Assembly: GCA_002427735.1 (NCBI GenBank)
Contig: DIYP01000016.1
Location: 1 to 64,000, forward strand
Reading direction: 5' to 3'
Length of the DNA: 64,000 nucleotides
Source of the DNA: Flavobacteriales bacterium UBA6051
Lineage (GTDB): Bacteria > Bacteroidota > Bacteroidia > Flavobacteriales_D > Crocinitomicaceae
The notes under the pieces are model-generated. The model was not told the origin of the DNA and did no database searches. It was given only the letters and a program-made list of their open reading frames with translations. This document shows, piece by piece, positions 63,979 through 64,000 of this stretch. Made by a program: the position numbers and the translations under genes. Each line of letters begins with the position of its first letter. The stretch's first letter is position 1.

Positions 63979-64000
63979 AGCATAAAAATAGCACTAAAAA

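Noticed and set aside
1..64000. tRNA or rRNA genes, CRISPR arrays, insertion sequences, phage genes
   Set aside because: I looked for tRNA T-loop patterns, regular spaced repeats and transposase or integrase motifs on both strands and found none convincing.

Overview
The window is chromosomal DNA from a member of the Bacteroidota, most likely Flavobacteriales (Crocinitomicaceae- or Fluviicola-like; the rank below order is inference). The evidence is moderately AT-rich DNA, promoters with the TAnnTTTG -7 box typical of the phylum, type IX secretion (T9SS) cargo with both type A and type B C-terminal sorting domains, 'YYPxGM' Rhs proteins, propeller-linked sensor kinases, SprB-like and PKD repeats, and a split MetH. 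I saw no rRNA, tRNA, insertion sequence, prophage or CRISPR array.

Layout. (1) 1-16461, minus strand: a six-gene operon around two giant YD/Rhs-type secreted proteins (2178 aa, and at least 2139 aa running off the left edge just before its Rhs core). With them are a DNRLRE surface protein, an OmpH/Skp-like coiled-coil protein and two small secreted proteins. (2) 16462-17742: a 540-bp divergent intergenic region with several strong inverted repeats, then an orphan NarL/LuxR response regulator. (3) 17736-26781: a histidine kinase and NtrC-type regulator, divergent from a MacAB-TolC-like exporter (adaptor, ATPase, permease, TolC) plus an NTF2-like protein. Two tandem palindromes and a candidate sigma-54 promoter lie between the two halves. 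(4) 27033-34748: a CASTOR/POLLUX-like channel, RhlE helicase, two exported proteins, ThiL and an alpha-helical protein of unknown function. (5) 34910-38915: a LytTR regulator, a propeller/Y_Y_Y LytS-type kinase and a small acidic lipoprotein. (6) 39209-44031: alpha/beta hydrolase, PepP-like peptidase, small unknowns, a CTP-synthase-related protein lacking its nucleophile cysteine, and an RNase H with two viroplasmin domains. (7) 44144-50646: a TetR-TolC-MFP-RND efflux operon. (8) 51187-55026: split methionine synthase behind a textbook SAM-I riboswitch. (9) 55160-63978: two large T9SS cargo proteins and a propeller kinase/LuxR pair.

The most system-like novelty is the Rhs operon. Its upstream Rhs-like protein stops before a core and its downstream partner carries the core, which resembles a split TcB/TcC-style cocoon. 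It has dedicated small envelope proteins and an adjacent regulator across a palindrome-rich control region. The best-supported regulatory circuit is the NtrC-type regulator controlling the exporter: two palindromes exactly two helical turns apart lie upstream of a -24-like element. Two plus-strand intrinsic terminators that follow no annotated plus-strand gene point to unannotated small transcripts at about 39.1 kb and 51.1 kb.
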